DNA of 64,000 nt. Source: Benincasa hispida. Taxonomy: Eukaryota; Streptophyta; Magnoliopsida; Cucurbitales; Cucurbitaceae. A program made the translations under genes and the position numbers. The stretch's first letter is position 1. The number at the start of each line of letters is the position of its first letter. The notes beneath the pieces were generated by a model, which saw only the letters and a list, made by a program, of their open reading frames with translations, was not told the origin of the DNA and searched no databases. Positions 34,929 to 46,522 of this stretch are shown here, in pieces. The stretch covers positions 19,594,167 to 19,658,166 of the forward strand of contig NC_052359.1 of NCBI RefSeq assembly GCF_009727055.1, read 5' to 3'.

Positions 34929-37900
34929 GTTGTATGGACCCGAGAGAAGGCGTGAGGACGGCAGATACCATTCTTTTGTGATACCTACTGCCCATCTGAA
35001 CCTTTTTCCACACATTAAACTTAAAGTCAAGGAAATAAGCAACAACTGTTTGGCTAAACATATTTTATTACAAACAATATAACGTTTTTACAATTCTCAA
35101 ACTTAACTACAAAGTTTACATCAACAACTTAGGACCGGAAGTGTGCCTGTGGCATGACAGATCTTAACCTTAGCAGCACCCTAGAACTCCTCATCTTTCG
35201 CTACCTGGGAAGAAAACATGAAAGAAAATAATGAGCTTCAAGAAGCTCAATGAGTGGTAAACAACTTAACAAGTCTCTTTCAACTTATAGTAATAAAAGC
35301 ATATCACATTACGAGGTTAACATTCAAACCTCACCCTTGAATGAGTCTGTTCTCAACCCTACCTACACACACGATAGATAGTTAAAACTAATACTTATCA
35401 TAAACGCTTAATCTTCTATGTTCCCTATGTGCACATAGATCGCTTATGGGCTCCGAAGCTAGGCCCGTTGGCCCTCTGACCATCCCATACGAGGTTCCCT
35501 TCACTGGCTCAGGAACTAGGCCTCATGGCCCCCCGACCATCCCGTGAGATTCTGCTCCGGGCGTAGGAACTAGGTCTGTTGACCACCCTACGATCCCGAT
35601 CACATATTCTCATTCTTGTTCTGGCTACTCATTCACAACATAAACATATATTCTAAAATATATGCTTTAAGGCCTTTAAAAGAATACCACTCACCTTGAT
35701 TGGCAGGAACCTTTCTCGCTTTCCAAGTTCCTTGGTCTCCCCTGGCTTCCTTTTGAACCCTAATTTCCATATTCAACTTCAAGCTTAGATTACTCAGCTT
35801 TCTGAGCATTATTTCAGGAAGGTTTCTTCTACAAACATGTTCTAAATTACCTCAGGAGGCTTACCTTAAAATCTCAGCTTAGAACTCCTCGTGATTTGGC
35901 TGGAATATTCAAATCATCAAGACTGACCCAAGCTTACCCGAGAGCTCGACCCTTCTGTCTTTTCTTCAGTCTTCAGCTCGATTCCTTTGAGATTCTTCTT
36001 CGGTAGCCCTGCCTTGAAAACTAAACACCAAGAGCTTTCAAGTGTCTTTGGAATAACTCAAAATGCACAAGTCGTTTAGAAGCACTTCTCGTTCCAAGTT
36101 GATGCTACTTCATGACCTCACTGTCCGATAGCATCTCCACCTCTTGGAACCACTTGATCAACGCACGGTCTTGCTATCAACGCATGCTCTTCATGATCTA
36201 CATAAAGCTTCTTCCGAATCTGCCCTCAAACACTCTTCCTAATGTCATTTGAAGAGAATTTGTGTTATGAACTGAAGAGAAGCCTCGAGGTGGTATTTAT
36301 AGCAACTGATCCTTATCATTTCTTAAGGCTCCAACGCATGACACCTCCTACTTAAGAACTTTTGGAGTGTCTTCACCTTGCTTTGCCACCACCTACTTCC
36401 ATGCCACTTCCTACTTGCATGAAGTTGCGATTTTCTCCCCATGCACAAGTCTTCTTTACATGCCTTAATATTCATCCACCTCTTCCTAACTTAAGCTCAA
36501 ACTCCTCTCGGTTTAGCCACTTGTCCGGATGATTTGCTAATTCAACCTTGCTCTCCAAGTTTCCTTCAATTCATCATCTTAACGCATACTTTCCCTTTTG
36601 GTCGCATAGCACTCCTTGCACATCTACCTTGTCAACGCATGACTTTTACCTATATGTTCGCATAGTTACCCTATTCAAACCTCCTAGTCATGGCGTCAAC
36701 CTAGTCTCATTGCATGGTTGCAAGCTTTCCAATGTCTATCCCTTTGTTGGCCGCATCCTTGGCCATCACTCAACCATCGGTTGGCCTATTGTCCACGCAT
36801 GACACCATCGTATGCCAAGCCTTGGGTCAAGCTAGGTCTCAAGCCAACATCTTATCTTCAACGCCCATGGCTTACCTTGCTGTACCCCTTCAATACTTAG
36901 TCCCCCGGTTGGCGCATACTTCCTTGGCCAACGCATAGCTTTACGTCCAACGTTTAGTGCACATCATGCCTAGTTCATGTGCACACATATGCCTAAGGCC
37001 AACTAACCTCTCAAGGCCTTGATCATCACCTAGCCTCTTGCTAACGCATACCCTTATGACCAACGCAAGCATGCTCTTGTTGCTTGCCAACATCCATAGC
37101 CATGTGCACAAGACCAACACATACCTAACCCCCCAAGCCTTTTGTGTGCCACAAGCCCCATCAACGCATAGACACTACAGTATGCGCCCATCATGGCTTG
37201 GCCCATCAAATAGCTTCATCATGCAGCTCTTACGCGCATCGCATACCCATCGTCGCATACCTCAACGCACACTTCCTCGGCCCATCGCATAGTTCTAGTG
37301 CACATCGAGTAGCCAGCGCCTTGCGCTCATCGCCACATACTGCCATGCACGCATGCCTAGCCTCAATCCCTTAGCTTTGCACTCATCGTCTATTACCTAT
37401 GCTCATCGTCTAGTGCTATCGTTTGGCGCTATCGTGCAGCCTCGTAAGAAGCTATGTGGTCGCTCTCATGCAACGCCCTAACGCCTAGTGCTCACATTCG
37501 CACGCATCCTTGCTCGCGTCTGGCCCATCCTCGTTACTCAATGGCCCTTTCTCACTGCTCGATCACACAGCCTCTTATCATCCTTATGCTTGACCAGCAC
37601 CTCATGCCAACGCTCAGCCAACATGCATCCATCATGGTTTGACCCATCGCTTGGTGTCTTAGTTGCATACCCTATACCAACGCATAATGCTCTCATGCGT
37701 CCACCACTTTAGCCAACATGACATCCTTCAATGTCAAGACCAACGCATAGCCAACTTTCACCATGCGCCCATGCCTCACAAGTCTCAATGCATGGTTGTC
37801 CTAGGCTTCAACACTTAGCCAAATTTCCACCTGTTAAACTCTAACTCAAAGCTACTCAAACGTTTACTCAAATACTTAGAATTTTTTTCCCTTCAACATA

Positions 37901-37972
37901 GGATTTAACTTATACTTGGTTTATTTCCTTAATTACTTGCTTAAGTAGGAAAAATAGGATTTGGGTTTCACA
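34929..37972 (-). repeat. Long LTR-like block, probably a Gypsy solo LTR
   Basis: On the minus strand it begins TGTGAAACCCAAATCC at 37972 and appears to end near 34929 (GGGTCCATACAACACA), with an AATAAA signal near 35060. The left third has three repeats of a CTAGGCC..GGCCC..GACCATCCC unit (35450-35610). From 36150 to 37800 it is full of degenerate CAACGCATAG words. About 3.0 kb is in the range of Tekay-type LTRs, but no target duplication or primer site was found, so the class is a guess. Confidence 0.45.
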
Positions 37973-39580
37973 AAAACCCTAGCTGTCATTACTTATGGTG
38001 ACGTTGAGGATCCATTGTCCTATATGAAGGCAATGGAGGATGTTGACAAAGATAAATGGATCAAAGCTATGAATCTCGAAATGGATTCTATGTACTTCAA
38101 TTCAACCTGTGATCTCGTAGATCAACCCAATGGGATAACACCTATAGGTTGTAAATGAATCTACAAGAGGAAACAGGGTGCTAATGGGAAAGTGAAAACC
38201 TTCAAAGCTAGACTTCTAGAAAAGGGTTATACCTAGGTTAAGGGAGACGACTATGAGAAGACTTTCTCCTTTGTTGCCATGTTGAAGTCTATTCGGATAC
38301 TCATGTCCATTACACCATATCATGACTATGAGATTTGGCAAATGGACGTAAAGACTGCGTTTCTGAATTGCAATGTTGAAGAGACTATCCATATGCAACA
38401 ACCTAAAAGATTCATTATCCAAGGTCAAGAGAAAAAGTTTTGCAAGCTTAATCGGTCCATTTATGGTTTGAAACAAGATTCTCGATCTTGGAATATAAGA
38501 TTTGATACTACAATCAAGTTTTATGGCTTTGATAATGTTGATGAGTCTTGTGTTTACAAGAAAATCATCAACAGTTCAGTAGCTTTCATAGTGTTGTGCG
38601 TAAATGATATCCTACTCATCGGGAATGATGTAGGTCTACTGACTGAAAATAAACATTGTTTGCCGACCCAATTTCAAATGAAAGATTTGAGTGAGACGTT
38701 ATTGTTCTGGGTGTTTAGATCTTTAGGGATCGAAAGAACAAAACGCTGGCCTTGTATCAGGCATCATACATTGATAAGATGATTCTCAAGTATTCGATGC
38801 AAAACTCCAAGAGAGGCTTGCTACCTTTCAAGCATGGAGTTGCTTTGTCTAAGGAATGATGTCCTAAGACACCTCAAGAAGTTGAGGAGATGAGACAGGT
38901 CCTCTATGCATCAACTGTTGGTAGCTTGATATATTAGATGTTATGTACTAGACCTGACATATGCTATGCAGTGGGGATAGTCAGTAGATACCAATCAAAT
39001 CTAGGATTAGATCACTGAACTTCCGTTACAACTATCCTCAAGTATCTTTAGAGAATGAGGGTCTATGTGCTCGTGTATGGGTTTGATTTGATCCTTACTG
39101 GATACATAGATTTTGATTTTAAGACTGATAGGGATTCTAGGAAATCCACTTCAGGATCAGTGTTCACTCTTAACGGAAGGGCTATAGTCTAGAGAAGCAC
39201 CAAGAAAGGGTGCATTGTTGACTCCACCATGGAGGCAGAGTATGTAATAGCTTGTAAAACTGTCAAGGAGGTCATCTAGCTTAGAAAGTTCTTGAGTGAT
39301 TTGGAAGTAGTTCCAGACATGTCAAAGCTCATCATCTTTTATTGTGATAATAGTGATGCTGTGTCTAATTCCAGTGAGCCTAGAAGTCACAAGTGTGGGA
39401 AGCACATAGAGTGGAAGTATCACCTAATACGGGATATTGCGCATCTAGGGGATGTGATCATCACGCAGATAGCTTCGGCACACAACATTATTGATCCTTT
39501 ACAAAGGCCCTCATGGCTAACGTGTTTGAGGGTCACCTGGAGAGTATGAGTCTACGGGACAGACCACATCTAGCTTAGAG
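37973..39580 (+). pseudogene. Copia pol fragment: reverse transcriptase and RNase H
   Basis: It starts abruptly inside the linker before reverse transcriptase (GDVEDPLSYMKAMEDVDKD), so everything upstream is missing. Next come WIKAMNLEMDSMYFNS, then MDVKTAFLN, LNRSIYGLKQ and the catalytic box, which reads LCVNDILLIG instead of the usual YVDD: the Tyr and the first of the two catalytic Asp are changed. Frameshifts follow, then RNase H pieces AEYVIACK and FYCDNSDAVSNSSEPRSHK (39292-39549). It is closely related to the 8290-10545 copy. It ends at a polypurine tract (AAGTGGGAGATT near 39583). Confidence 0.88.
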
Positions 39581-39701
39581 CAAGTGGGAGATTTTGTACT
39601 GGGCGTGTTTTGTATGCCCTAGTTTCTTGTTTTTTGTGTACTTTTATCATAGTTTGACTTTTATGATGTACACCCCACTAGCTTTAGGACAAATGGAAGA
39701 T

Positions 39702-39945
39702 TGTTGGGGTTAATGCCTTAAATCTCGTGGGTTCTATGGTTTGTAATGGTAATGTACAAACAATTTATTTATCTAATAAAATCTTATACATTTTATTTGA
39801 CATTTAGTAGCATTAACCCATAAAACCAATAAACTAAGATCCAAGGTTATCTTTCGTAACTTAAATATGTATGTGGAGACATACAGGTAGATCAGGTTTA
39901 AGAGATAACCTAAACGGTCTGTAGTAGATGGATAAGGTTGGGTAA
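39702..39945 (+). repeat. Copia 3' LTR, truncated after about 244 bases
   Basis: It begins TGTTGGGGTTAATGCC after a degenerate second polypurine tract (ACAAATGGAAGAT) and follows the same block order as the LTR at 10680 up to GGATAAGGTTGGGTA, then stops. The copy at 10680 is also cut within its first 300 bases. Confidence 0.75.
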
Positions 39946-41450
39946 TATATCTAAAAAAAAGTTATTATTCCTAGTATAATTCGGACTCGTTATTGGATTT
40001 TATATGTTAATTTTCCAATTTTGTAGGTACCGAGCAATCAAGATGTAGGATTGGCGATTTGAAGCTGAAAATGGTTCATTTGGAGCAAATTGGAGTTGAT
40101 TTGAGCATCCGGGCTTTAAAGAAGTTAAAAAGATAAAAATGCCCCTACTTCAACATCCCAACACTCACCCTATACGAACCCCAACACTCACCTGACCCTG
40201 AAAGGTAGTAGCCTGATGTGTAGGGGAGCGTTGCAACGATACTCCTAGCATTGCAACACTTCGAGTTTGGCAGCAATGCCAACATTGCAATGTTTTCCTG
40301 ACGCTCGTGGATTATTTTTCGAGCATTGCAATGTTGTTTCTAGTATTGCAACACTACATAATTTTCTATAAATACCTCCCTTCGTCTTTAGGTTAAAGCA
40401 TGCTAACTTTTGGGGGCTGAACTGATGGAGGCCGAAGTTAACCTTCATTCTTCTTCCTTTCCCTTCAGAATTTAGTGTCTTTAGGTTAGTTTTTCTTTTT
40501 ATTTTGGGTTATAATCAATGGATCGAATGTGTGTCTCTGATTTGTCTATGATAAGAGGTAACTTCTATCTAATTTCTTTGAGCAAGAGCCCTATGTCTAA
40601 TTTCTTAAGTTTTCAATAATTGAATGTAATGTTCTTCAATTCTATATTTTTCTTTGGATCTTGATGAACTTAGATTTGCATTTCTGTGTTGGACTGACGA
40701 CCCTATCATGATTGCATATCTTCGCTAGTTAATTTCGAGCTCGCACGTTTCTTCGTAGTTCTTATATGCTTGATTTTACCCCGATAGCAATGGTTGAATG
40801 TGTATGCTTGAGATTTATAGATTGTCCTTGAATTTTGGCATTACATGTTTAATCCATATTCGAAAAATAAATTTATTAATTGAATATGGCTTTTTCTGAC
40901 TTTTAATCGACGCGATTGAATCATTATTCTTAATGCATATATTTTTCTAATTCTATATGATCGCTAAGAATCCAGTAGAATTAAAGCATATAGTTTAATT
41001 AGGGTATGGTCTTTCCGACCTTAATTAATAATTAGGACGCTTGATTGATTTTGATTTAATTGATTGTCGGCCTTTGTAGAGATTAGTTAAGTCGAATTGA
41101 TTTAGTAGTCGTGCATGCATAAAATTGAACGTTCATTTATCGATTTCCATGATAGAAATTACATAGGAAACTCCCTCTTGCTTTAGAAATTAGATAGACT
41201 TATATTTTATATTACATTTATCTCTTTTATTTTAATTTTACGCATTTATCTCTTCCACACCAAAACCCCCCATTCACCACTCTAGTTAGAAAATTAACTT
41301 AATGAAACAAATTGCGTTTCCCTGCAAATCGACTCAGACTTACCACTATTGCTACATTTTAGTAATTATAGGGGTCGTTCAATATTATAACTTTTCTTTT
41401 GTTTCGTAGTCCTTTTTGGGTATTAAACGACAACATAAGAGACTCAAACA
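39946..41450 (+). repeat. 5' LTR of a Tat-like Gypsy element
   Basis: It precedes a Tat/Athila primer site and contains the typical TTTGTAGGTACC near 40021. From 40215 to 40350 the words GCATTGCAACAC and CATTGCAATG recur. The left end abuts the truncated Copia LTR, and no clean TG start was found. The right end is placed at ACTCAAACA, just before the primer site. Confidence 0.65.
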
Positions 41451-41454
41451 AAAA

Positions 41455-41472
41455 TGGCGTCGTTGTCGGGGA
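41455..41472 (+). other. Primer binding site, tRNA-Asp type, two changes
   Basis: TGGCGTCGTTGTCGGGGA differs from the site at 3947-3964 mainly by two C-to-T changes. It marks the start of the internal region of the plus-strand Tat-like element. Confidence 0.8.
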
Positions 41473-41560
41473 AGCCATTGACGTTTTGTTAGTTAAATTT
41501 CTAGTTAGAGTATTCTTTTTTTTTATTATTTGTTTTCCTTTTTTGTGTCAGTATTCTAAG

Positions 41561-41813
41561 CATGAACAGAAATCATAAACAAGGATGGGGACAATCGAGT
41601 GGAGCATCTCGGCTTAGTGACGAGGTTTGTGACCTTCGAGGTTAACTTACTGAGTTAACTTCTTTGGTTAGTCAATTGGTTGCAGGTAACCCGCAACAAG
41701 TACAAGCATGTAGGATTGATCACCCTGAGCAAGCATACCGAAGTCTGCAATGGAGTCCTATGCCACAAGATTACTCCATGGGAGAGTGTTCTAGTTATAT
41801 AGATGACGATTTC
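41561..41813 (+). pseudogene. Start of a Tat-like Gag, interrupted
   Basis: After the leader, a frame reads roughly NRNHKQGWGQSSGASRLSDE, a short Leu/Thr/Ser coiled stretch, then VQACRIDHPEQAYRS and MPQDYSMGECSSYIDDDF. It is cut at 41813 by another LTR. An early in-frame stop lies near 41640. Only the N-terminal end is present, so the Gag identity rests mainly on its position after the primer site. Confidence 0.5.
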
Positions 41814-43772
41814 TGTAATGTCCCGAGTTTTTCATAATTCAAATTCTGTATTCTCGTAAAATTTGAGGAATATTTTGTTAATTTTGAAATTCAATTTTGT
41901 TTAAAGGAAAGATTTGGATTTATGTCGCAATTAATTTAATTTTAAGTAAGTTAACTTTTAATGTCTAGATATATATGTTTTTAATTTTAAAATTTGGGGA
42001 ATGTGATTGGTTTGATTTCGAATTTATAATTTGAAGAGGAGGAGAAAAGGGTTTGAAAAATATGTATGTATTTGTGTTGGAATAGAATAATATAAAATAA
42101 AAGGATAGAATAAAATTAAATAATATTTATATAAATTAAATAATATATTTTTTTTTATAAAACCTCTCCTCTTTCCCTTTCGCATGCAAACCAAGACCTT
42201 TCCCCCCCAAAATTTTTCCTCCTCGCGTGAACGCCCTTCTCCAAATCTAGATCGCCGTCATTTCTCCTCGTCTGTCCAGCCTTGCAGACCTATGCGTCGC
42301 GGTTGTTATCGTCATTGAGTTGTCATTGCAGGTTTGCAGTGTGGGTTTTCTTTCGCCACTGCTCTCGTTGGATTCTTGAGATTTTGGGTAAGCTAATGAG
42401 TATTTTTATGGGTTTTCTTAAAGTAGCTTGAATGCCTATCAAGTTTTGACATAGATTTATGGTTACCCACTAAAATTTTGGTCCAATCAATTAACTCATG
42501 ACGTTGGAATTTTAGATTTAAGGTTTGGAGAATGTTGGCTTGTTGACCATCAAGTGTTAAGGACAATATAGGTGAATTTTGGTGAGAATCAGATTCTATA
42601 ATCCTTTGGGCCTTGATGTAATCATTGTAATGTGGATTTTTAATGCCTATTATTGAATGTGCAAATGATTAAATTATTGTTCGAAGCTATGGAATGAGTT
42701 TAGTTTAGGTCAAGCCACTATTTGGTTAAGTGTTTATTTACTTATGCATGTGATGTATGTTATAATTAAATAGATCTTGTATGTACATATAGTATGCCAT
42801 GTAGATTTAATATCCCACCATAGGAAGCATGTTACATGTATTGAAAGTATGTTATAAAGGCTTATAATATATAGTATGCATGCTTAAGGTTTCAAATGTT
42901 TTAATATAAGTGTTATATTAAATCATGAAATATCTTATGTTTGTTATGGATGCAAAGCATGTCCAAAGTTTTATAAGTTATTATAAAATTTCGTTAGATA
43001 TTTAAAATCCATAATAAAAATAAGTTGCATGCTCACGTAGGTTAACCGTTTGTTTTAATAAGTTAAAATAGGTCGTTATCTTGTAAAATATTGGTTACAA
43101 AGTCAATCGGTATATAATCCCGTCTAAGGTTGGAGGTACTTAAGTTGACGGTCTATGGAACGCTTACTACCTGGGGATTATGGCCCAATAATTGAGCATT
43201 GTTAACCTGGTTTTATGAGTATACGTGAATAGTGTGAGGTTTTAAAACTGGTTTATCACCTAGACTTAGGTTGTTTAATTAGCCAGAACATATCTAAGTA
43301 AATATTTACCTAAAAGAAAATAGAAAACTTCAGTGTGAGATTAATAACATATACGATATGTTGTTCTTAGTTCTCATGTCGCTAAGAGTTCACACATAAG
43401 ATCCATGCAATGTTTCGTGTCACCCTGGAAGTTACTTCCATTCGGAAAGTGTTTGCATGGGTCAATATCAAGGTGAATAGGGGAAGTAGTGCATAGTAAG
43501 TGGGTGAAAGATGTGTGTCAACTTGTCCTGCAGTGTCTTCCATTAGTTTGAACTGTGAGATTCCTATGTTGCGCCTGCTTTTTGACTTTATACGATCTAC
43601 GCTAGTCATTATTACGACAACTATCCCCTCGGTAGGTTGTAACGTAGGATTTGGAACAACTCAAACTCCAGAAATGGATAGGATTTCTTAGGTCGATTCC
43701 CAACTTTGACTCTCTAATTTGGTAGCATTGTTGGGGTTGTTAATCTCTGAGATCTGAAAATGGAGGGTTACA
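41814..43772 (+). repeat. Gypsy-type LTR starting TGTAATGTCCCGAG
   Basis: It begins TGTAATGTCCCGAG and ends GGAGGGTTACA, a start/end pairing typical of Tekay/Del-type LTRs, about 1959 bases. No primer site follows the right end; Copia leader sequence does. The flanking five bases (ATTTC and TTACA) do not match. A single LTR, either solo or cut off from its element. The ORF-like stretches within it are not genes. Confidence 0.6.
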
Positions 43773-44042
43773 CTTACAGAATTACTAAGTGTTAGTAAGT
43801 TCTTGACCGAGAATGGTAGCTAAGTGACTATCGAAATATGAGTTATTCTGGAGATCGTATTTAGTCAAGAATGTCTTGCTTTAGTGAAGAAACATTCTTG
43901 ACTGCCCCTCAGTAACACTTATTCTGACTCACTATAGTATCGTTGCAAATAAAATAATGAAATTTGGGTATATTATTACTTTGCTAAAATCTGATTGGAT
44001 TTAAAAACAATTTGCTAATAAGAATTTGTTTATACTTTCAGA

Positions 44043-44910
44043 ATGACTAGCTCATTATACAGTTGTCGGATTCTGATAAATTCACTGGGGACAATTATGC
44101 TACATAGAAATCGAATTTGAATACTATACTAGTGATAGATGATTTAAGGTTCGTTTTAACAAAGGAGTGTCCTCCAAACCCCCAAATGCGAATTGAACTG
44201 TTCGGGAAGCATATGACAGGTGGACGAAGGCGAATGAGAAAGTCTGAGCCTACTTTCTTCCCATAATGTCTGATGTTTTGGCAAAGAAACATGATAGCAT
44301 GCATATCATCAAAGAGATTATGGAAACACTATGAGGGATGTTTGGGCAGCCATCCTTTTCCCTGAGGCATGATGCTATCAAGTATGTTTACAACTGTCAT
44401 ATGAAAGAAGGGGCATTTGTTAGAGAACATGTCCTGGACATGATGGTCCATTTCAATGTGGCAGAAGTAAATGAAGTTGTCATTGACGGGAAGAGCCAAG
44501 TCAATTTTATCCTAAAGTCTCTTCCGAAGAGCTTCTTGCAATTTCACACTAATGTGTTAATGAAAAAGATAGGATATAACGTGACCACTCTTCTCAATGA
44601 ATTGCAGGCTTTTCAGTCCATTTTGAGAACTAAGGGACAGGAAGCAAAGGTAAATGTTGCCACTGCTGATAAAAGAGGATCGTTCTCTAAAATAAAGTCT
44701 AACTCTGCTTCTTCATCCAAGAATAAAAGTATTCCAGTGAAACAGAGTAAAGGAAAAAGAAGGCTTCTACTGGCCGCAAAGGCAAGGCCAAAGCTGCAGA
44801 TAAAGGAAAATGTTTATATTACAGCGAAGACGGACACTGGAAAAGAAACTCCCTGAAGTACTTTGTAGAAAAGAAAGCGGAGAAATCAAAACAAAGAAAT
44901 TAGTTCTTGA
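44043..44910 (+). pseudogene. Copia Gag, damaged, with an altered zinc knuckle
   Basis: It starts MTSS and runs through DNYAT (then an in-frame TAG at 44105-44107 where the family has Trp), NTILVIDDLRFVL, a frameshifted middle, then a clean 172-residue frame from 44338: MFGQPSFSLRHDAIKYVYNC, VREHVLDMMVHFNVAEVNE, SFILKSLPKSFLQF-like and LLNELQAFQS. A Lys/Ser-rich tail leads to the zinc knuckle, CLYYSEDGHWKRNS, in which two of the three Cys are lost while His remains. This Gag style is very common in cucurbit genomes as I recall. The 270 bases before it (43773-44042) are its leader. Confidence 0.85.
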
Positions 44911-46510
44911 AGATTGCTTGTAGAAGAAGAGATAATTCTCCAAGTTATGAATAAGGGAGACTATCTTAGAAAAAACAGTGGGAAATCTTGAAGTTGTTAT
45001 CAAAAGATAGATCTATGTACTTGTGTTAATGTAATGAAAGATTTTGTATCTATCTTTTGTAAAAAACAAGTTGTATAGAAATATTCTTTTGTCATAAATG
45101 AAGTGTTCATTAGCAAAAGAAGTATTTTAATTGTTCTACTATAAAGCAACTTCTATGTTAAAATCAACAAAAAAAAAATGTCGTTTTTAAATATTTAGAT
45201 ATTTAAAAAGCTGACAAATAAAAGGCAACGGTTTCTTCATGTACTTATCTTTGACATTTAAATTTTGGTCACATAAGTCTTAATGAGATTAAGAAGAAAG
45301 TTAAAAGTGGTCATCTAAATAAGTTAGAAGACAAACCTTTTAAACACTATGTGTGATTTATCTTAAGATAAGATGGCCAAAAGTTTTAAAGACCCAAAGA
45401 ACCCTCAAAACTTGTACATTCAGATCTTTATGGTCTGACAAATGTCAAGGCATAATGAAGGGTATGAATATTTCAATGATGATTATTCAAAGTATAGTTA
45501 TATTTACCTAAATCATTAGTTTAAAACACTTGAAAGGTTCAAAGTGTATAAAAAATTGTTAGGTAACATGATTGAGACACTTCGATCAAGATCGAGGTAG
45601 AGTACAGAAAAACTGAGATTTCAAGGAATATTTTGATAGAACATGGAGTACAGTAACAACTCTCTATACCTAGTTGCCTTTTGTTTTGGGGATATACAGT
45701 AGTGACTATTATATATTATTTTGAACATTGTTCCATTAAAAGTGTTTCTGAAACTTCATATGAGATATGAAGAGGTCATAAATGTTGTTTATAACATGTA
45801 AAGGATGTTTACATATTTCAGAAAATGGGAAAGACCGACACATTTGTTAGTATCGAACCCTAAAAAATTGGAACATTGTTCAAATAGTATGCCTATCTGT
45901 AGGCTACCCAAAAACAATATACTTCATTAACCCAGAAGAAAAACTAAGTAATTGTATTTGACAAATGTTGGTTATGTGAAGAAGTATACATTAGAGATCA
46001 TCAAATATTGTATTAAGTTTCCATAATAGCAAAAGAATATCAATAAAAATTATTGATTATTCTGACCATGAAAAAAGAGTTGTTAAGATAGGTCAGGTGT
46101 ATCTTACTCAAAGAGTTAAAAGTACCTTGATATAGTGGGAGGGTTGTGTGACAGACTACCCATAGCATGAGTGTAGTCGAAACTCAAGCCACTAATATTT
46201 GATATTGACGTCAAGAAGCAAAAGGTTGAGGGTTTAACATGCCTTCTCCATTTATTAATAGTTAAGAAGCCCTTTGTATATTGATATGTTTACAGTGATC
46301 TTCTCGGCAAAAGTGTTCTAGGGTCACCTAGCGAGTCTAGGACTACGGGTTATATAATCTAAGGCAAGTGGGAGAAAAACTCATGGGTAGATAATACCTA
46401 ATGAAGGCAAACTATGGGTATGCGATGCTCTAGTTTATTGTATTTCTCTCTAAAAACTCAAAAACTCAAAATTATGTTTACATATGTTTGTCACCACTGG
46501 AGTTTTAGTT
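44911..46510 (+). pseudogene. Copia pol remnant, heavily decayed, reverse transcriptase lost
   Basis: Pieces of integrase can be followed: a DLYG/SDL-like block at 45410-45440, GYEYFNDDYSKYSYIY near 45460-45510, FGDIQ/ILNIVPLKVFLK-like block near 45690-45740, and KLEHCSNSMPIC near 45870-45900. Stops are everywhere. After about 46150 there is a short unrecognisable stretch and then polypurine tracts (AAGTGGGAGAAA near 46365; CAAGTGGGAGT near 46511). Reverse transcriptase and RNase H appear deleted. Confidence 0.65.
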
Positions 46511-46522
46511 CAAGTGGGAGTT

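Noticed and set aside
36548..37712. Several overlapping His/Pro/Ala-rich frames
   Set aside because: All come from CAACGCATAG word arrays in a noncoding LTR-like block.
44043..46510. Integrated pararetrovirus or retrovirus-like envelope element
   Set aside because: Gag style, integrase traces, polypurine tract and LTR all fit Copia; no movement-protein or envelope-like sequence is seen.
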